Assembly: GCA_029268305.1 (NCBI GenBank)
Contig: JAJUGE010000031.1
Coordinates: 1 to 33,993, forward strand
Direction of reading: 5' to 3'
Length of the DNA stretch: 33,993 nucleotides
From: Alphaproteobacteria bacterium
GTDB taxonomy: Bacteria > Pseudomonadota > Alphaproteobacteria > JAJUGE01
The translations under genes were made by a program, and so were the position numbers. The notes under the pieces are model-generated. The model did no database searches. It was not told the DNA's origin and saw only the letters and a program-made list of their open reading frames with translations. Shown here in pieces: positions 32,374 to 33,993 of the stretch. The stretch's first letter is position 1; each line of letters opens with the position of its first letter.

Positions 32374-33873
32374 TTATTCCTGGAATGCCGTCTCGCGCAT
32401 CTTCCCGACCACGGGCAGGATCACGAACAACAGCAGCACGGCCGAGCCGATAAGAAGGCCGAGGCTGATCGGCCGTTCGATGAACACCATCGGATCGCCC
32501 CGGGAAAGCAGCAGCGCCCGACGCAGATTGGCTTCCATCAACGGCCCGAGGATGAAGCCGAGGAGCAGCGGGGCCGGTTCGCACTCCAGCCGGATGAAGA
32601 GGTATCCGACGACGCCGAAGAAGGCGATGAACAGCACTTCGGTCGCCGAATTGTTAAGGCTGTAGACGCCGATGCAGCAGAAGAACAGGATAGCCAGCGC
32701 CAGCAGCCGATAAGGCAGCAGCAGCATCCGGACCCACATCCCGATCATCGGCAGGTTGAAGACCAGCAGCATCAGGTTGCCGACCCACATGCTGACGATC
32801 ATGCCCCAGAACAGCTCCGGCCGTTCGGTCATGACCAGGGGGCCGGGCACGATCCCGTGGATCATCATGCCGCCGATCATCATCGCCATGACCGAGTTGG
32901 ACGGAATGCCCAGCGTCAACATCGGGATGAACGAAGTTTGCGAGGCGGCGTTGTTGGCCGACTCCGGTGCGGCGACGCCTTCGATCACGCCGGTGCCGAA
33001 CTTCTCCGGGTAGCGCGAGACCTTCTTCTCGAGCGTATAGGAGGAGAAGGCGCTGAGGGTCGCGCCGCCGCCCGGAAGACACCCGAGAAGGGTCCCGAGG
33101 CCGGTGCCGCGGAGCACGGCCGGCCACGCCGCCCTGAAATCTTCGCGCGTGGGCCAGAGGCCCTTCACCTTGGCGGTCACGAGGTCGCGCCGCTCGGGAT
33201 TGGCGAGGTTGTGGATGATCTCGGCGACCCCAAACAGACCCATCGCCAGCGGCACGAAGCCGATGCCGTCGAACAGCATGCCGATGCCGAAGGTGTAGCG
33301 GGCCGTTCCGGTGTTCACGTCGGTGCCGACGATGCCGAGGAGCAGGCCGAGGACGATCATGGCGAGCGCCTTCAGCAGCGAGCCGCGCGCCAGCACCACG
33401 GCGGTTATGAGGCCGAGCAGCATCAGCGAGAAGTAGTCGGCGGGGCCGAACTGCTGTGCCATCGCGCTCAGCGGCGGTGCGAACAGCACGATCGCCACGG
33501 TCGCCACGCACCCGGCGAAGAACGAGCCGAGGGCCGCGATCGCCAGTGCGGCGCCGGCCCTTCCGTTCTTCGCCATCGCATGTCCGTCGAGGCAGGTTAT
33601 GACCGACGAGGATTCGCCCGGCAGGTTGACGAGGATCGCCGTTGTCGAACCGCCGTACTGGGCGCCGTAGTAAATGCCCGCCAGCATGATCAGCGCGCCT
33701 TCCGGCGGCAGGTAATAGGTCACCGGCAGGAGGAGAGCCATCGTCGCCACTGGCCCGAGGCCCGGCAGGACGCCAATGGCGGTGCCGAGCACGACGCCGA
33801 CGAGACAGAACAGGAGGTTCGTCGGCGAGAAGATGACGCTGAAGCCGAGCGCCAGATTGGCGAAGAGATCCAT
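32374..33873 (-). CDS. tctA: Tripartite tricarboxylate transporter large membrane subunit (TctA)
   Basis: This 499-residue integral membrane protein is of standard TctA length, with about 11-12 hydrophobic segments. The family signatures are visible in both halves: GVVLGTAIGVLPGLGPVATM and GGSTTAILVNLPGESSSVIT near the N-terminus, and GTLLGCLPGGGATLSAFSSY followed by AAPESANNAASQTSFIPMLT and LGIPSNSVMAMMIGGMMIHG in the second repeat. It forms the Na+- or proton-coupled transport path with TctB. Its ATG overlaps the tctB stop by one base (TGATG), giving translational coupling. Confidence 0.93.
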   Translation of the reverse strand: MDLFANLALGFSVIFSPTNLLFCLVGVVLGTAIGVLPGLGPVATMALLLPVTYYLPPEGALIMLAGIYYGAQYGGSTTAILVNLPGESSSVITCLDGHAMAKNGRAGAALAIAALGSFFAGCVATVAIVLFAPPLSAMAQQFGPADYFSLMLLGLITAVVLARGSLLKALAMIVLGLLLGIVGTDVNTGTARYTFGIGMLFDGIGFVPLAMGLFGVAEIIHNLANPERRDLVTAKVKGLWPTREDFRAAWPAVLRGTGLGTLLGCLPGGGATLSAFSSYTLEKKVSRYPEKFGTGVIEGVAAPESANNAASQTSFIPMLTLGIPSNSVMAMMIGGMMIHGIVPGPLVMTERPELFWGMIVSMWVGNLMLLVFNLPMIGMWVRMLLLPYRLLALAILFFCCIGVYSLNNSATEVLFIAFFGVVGYLFIRLECEPAPLLLGFILGPLMEANLRRALLLSRGDPMVFIERPISLGLLIGSAVLLLFVILPVVGKMRETAFQE

Positions 33874-33993
33874 CAGACGGGCCAGACGGGGATGGGAAGG
33901 CCGAGACCCCAGGCGAAGATCACGACCGCGGCCGTGACCACCAGGGCTACGAAGAGGGCGAGCTCTCTCCAGTGCCGTTCGGGGCTACCGAAG
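33873..33993 (-). CDS. tctB: Tripartite tricarboxylate transporter small membrane subunit (TctB), partial
   Basis: The minus-strand frame ending at the TGA at 33873-33875 encodes the last 39 residues: ERHWRELALFVALVVTAAVV, a single hydrophobic helix, and the closing IFAWGLGLPIPVWPV. The GLGLP.P.WP ending and the position directly upstream of tctA identify it as TctB, a four-helix accessory membrane subunit. The 5' part lies beyond the right edge of the window. Confidence 0.85.
   Translation of the reverse strand, partial: FGSPERHWRELALFVALVVTAAVVIFAWGLGLPIPVWPV

Overview
The window is GC-rich, densely coded DNA from an alphaproteobacterium, probably Rhodospirillales-like. The phylum call rests on a DUF1476 gene (the F1-ATPase inhibitor zeta family, largely alphaproteobacterial), a TctCBA transporter, a FecR/TbpB-barrel secreted protein, dodecin, and Shine-Dalgarno-led genes with frequent GTG/TTG starts. 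No tRNA, rRNA, insertion sequence, phage module or CRISPR array was seen. The genus is not determined.

Left part (1-12603): mostly metabolic and envelope genes. In order these are the end of a DUF1476 gene; a Tat-exported DUF882 (M15-fold) peptidase; two tandem luciferase-like monooxygenases followed by a secreted alpha/beta hydrolase that appears to start at CTG; a small hypothetical gene; a split thiamine-diphosphate decarboxylase resembling sulfopyruvate decarboxylase; a run of cytochrome b561, SLC13-type permease and Na/Pi cotransporter; a GFA zinc protein; a DUF3108 protein; and a peptidoglycan-binding M15 peptidase.

Middle (12759-23698): a solitary molybdenum hydroxylase large subunit of the form-II CoxL type faces a three-gene operon. 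That operon encodes a CHASE2 adenylate cyclase, a TPR plus outer-membrane beta-barrel protein resembling Slam (type XI secretion) translocators, and a 966-residue exported protein. The exported protein has an N-terminal FecR domain, an 18-proline linker and a C-terminal domain resembling the TbpB-type small barrel recognised by Slams. A second class III cyclase with a periplasmic sensor region converges on it. My reading is a cyclase-associated surface-secretion locus. This is the most interesting part of the window.

Right part (23799-33993): a cobalamin riboswitch precedes a BtuB-like TonB receptor. BtuF-, BtuC- and BtuD-like genes follow in strictly alternating orientation. Then come glutamine-dependent NAD synthetase, dodecin and a tctB(partial)-tctA-tctC tripartite tricarboxylate transporter operon on the minus strand. 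The only stretch above 300 bases without a gene is 23699-24218, and it holds the riboswitch and its leader.
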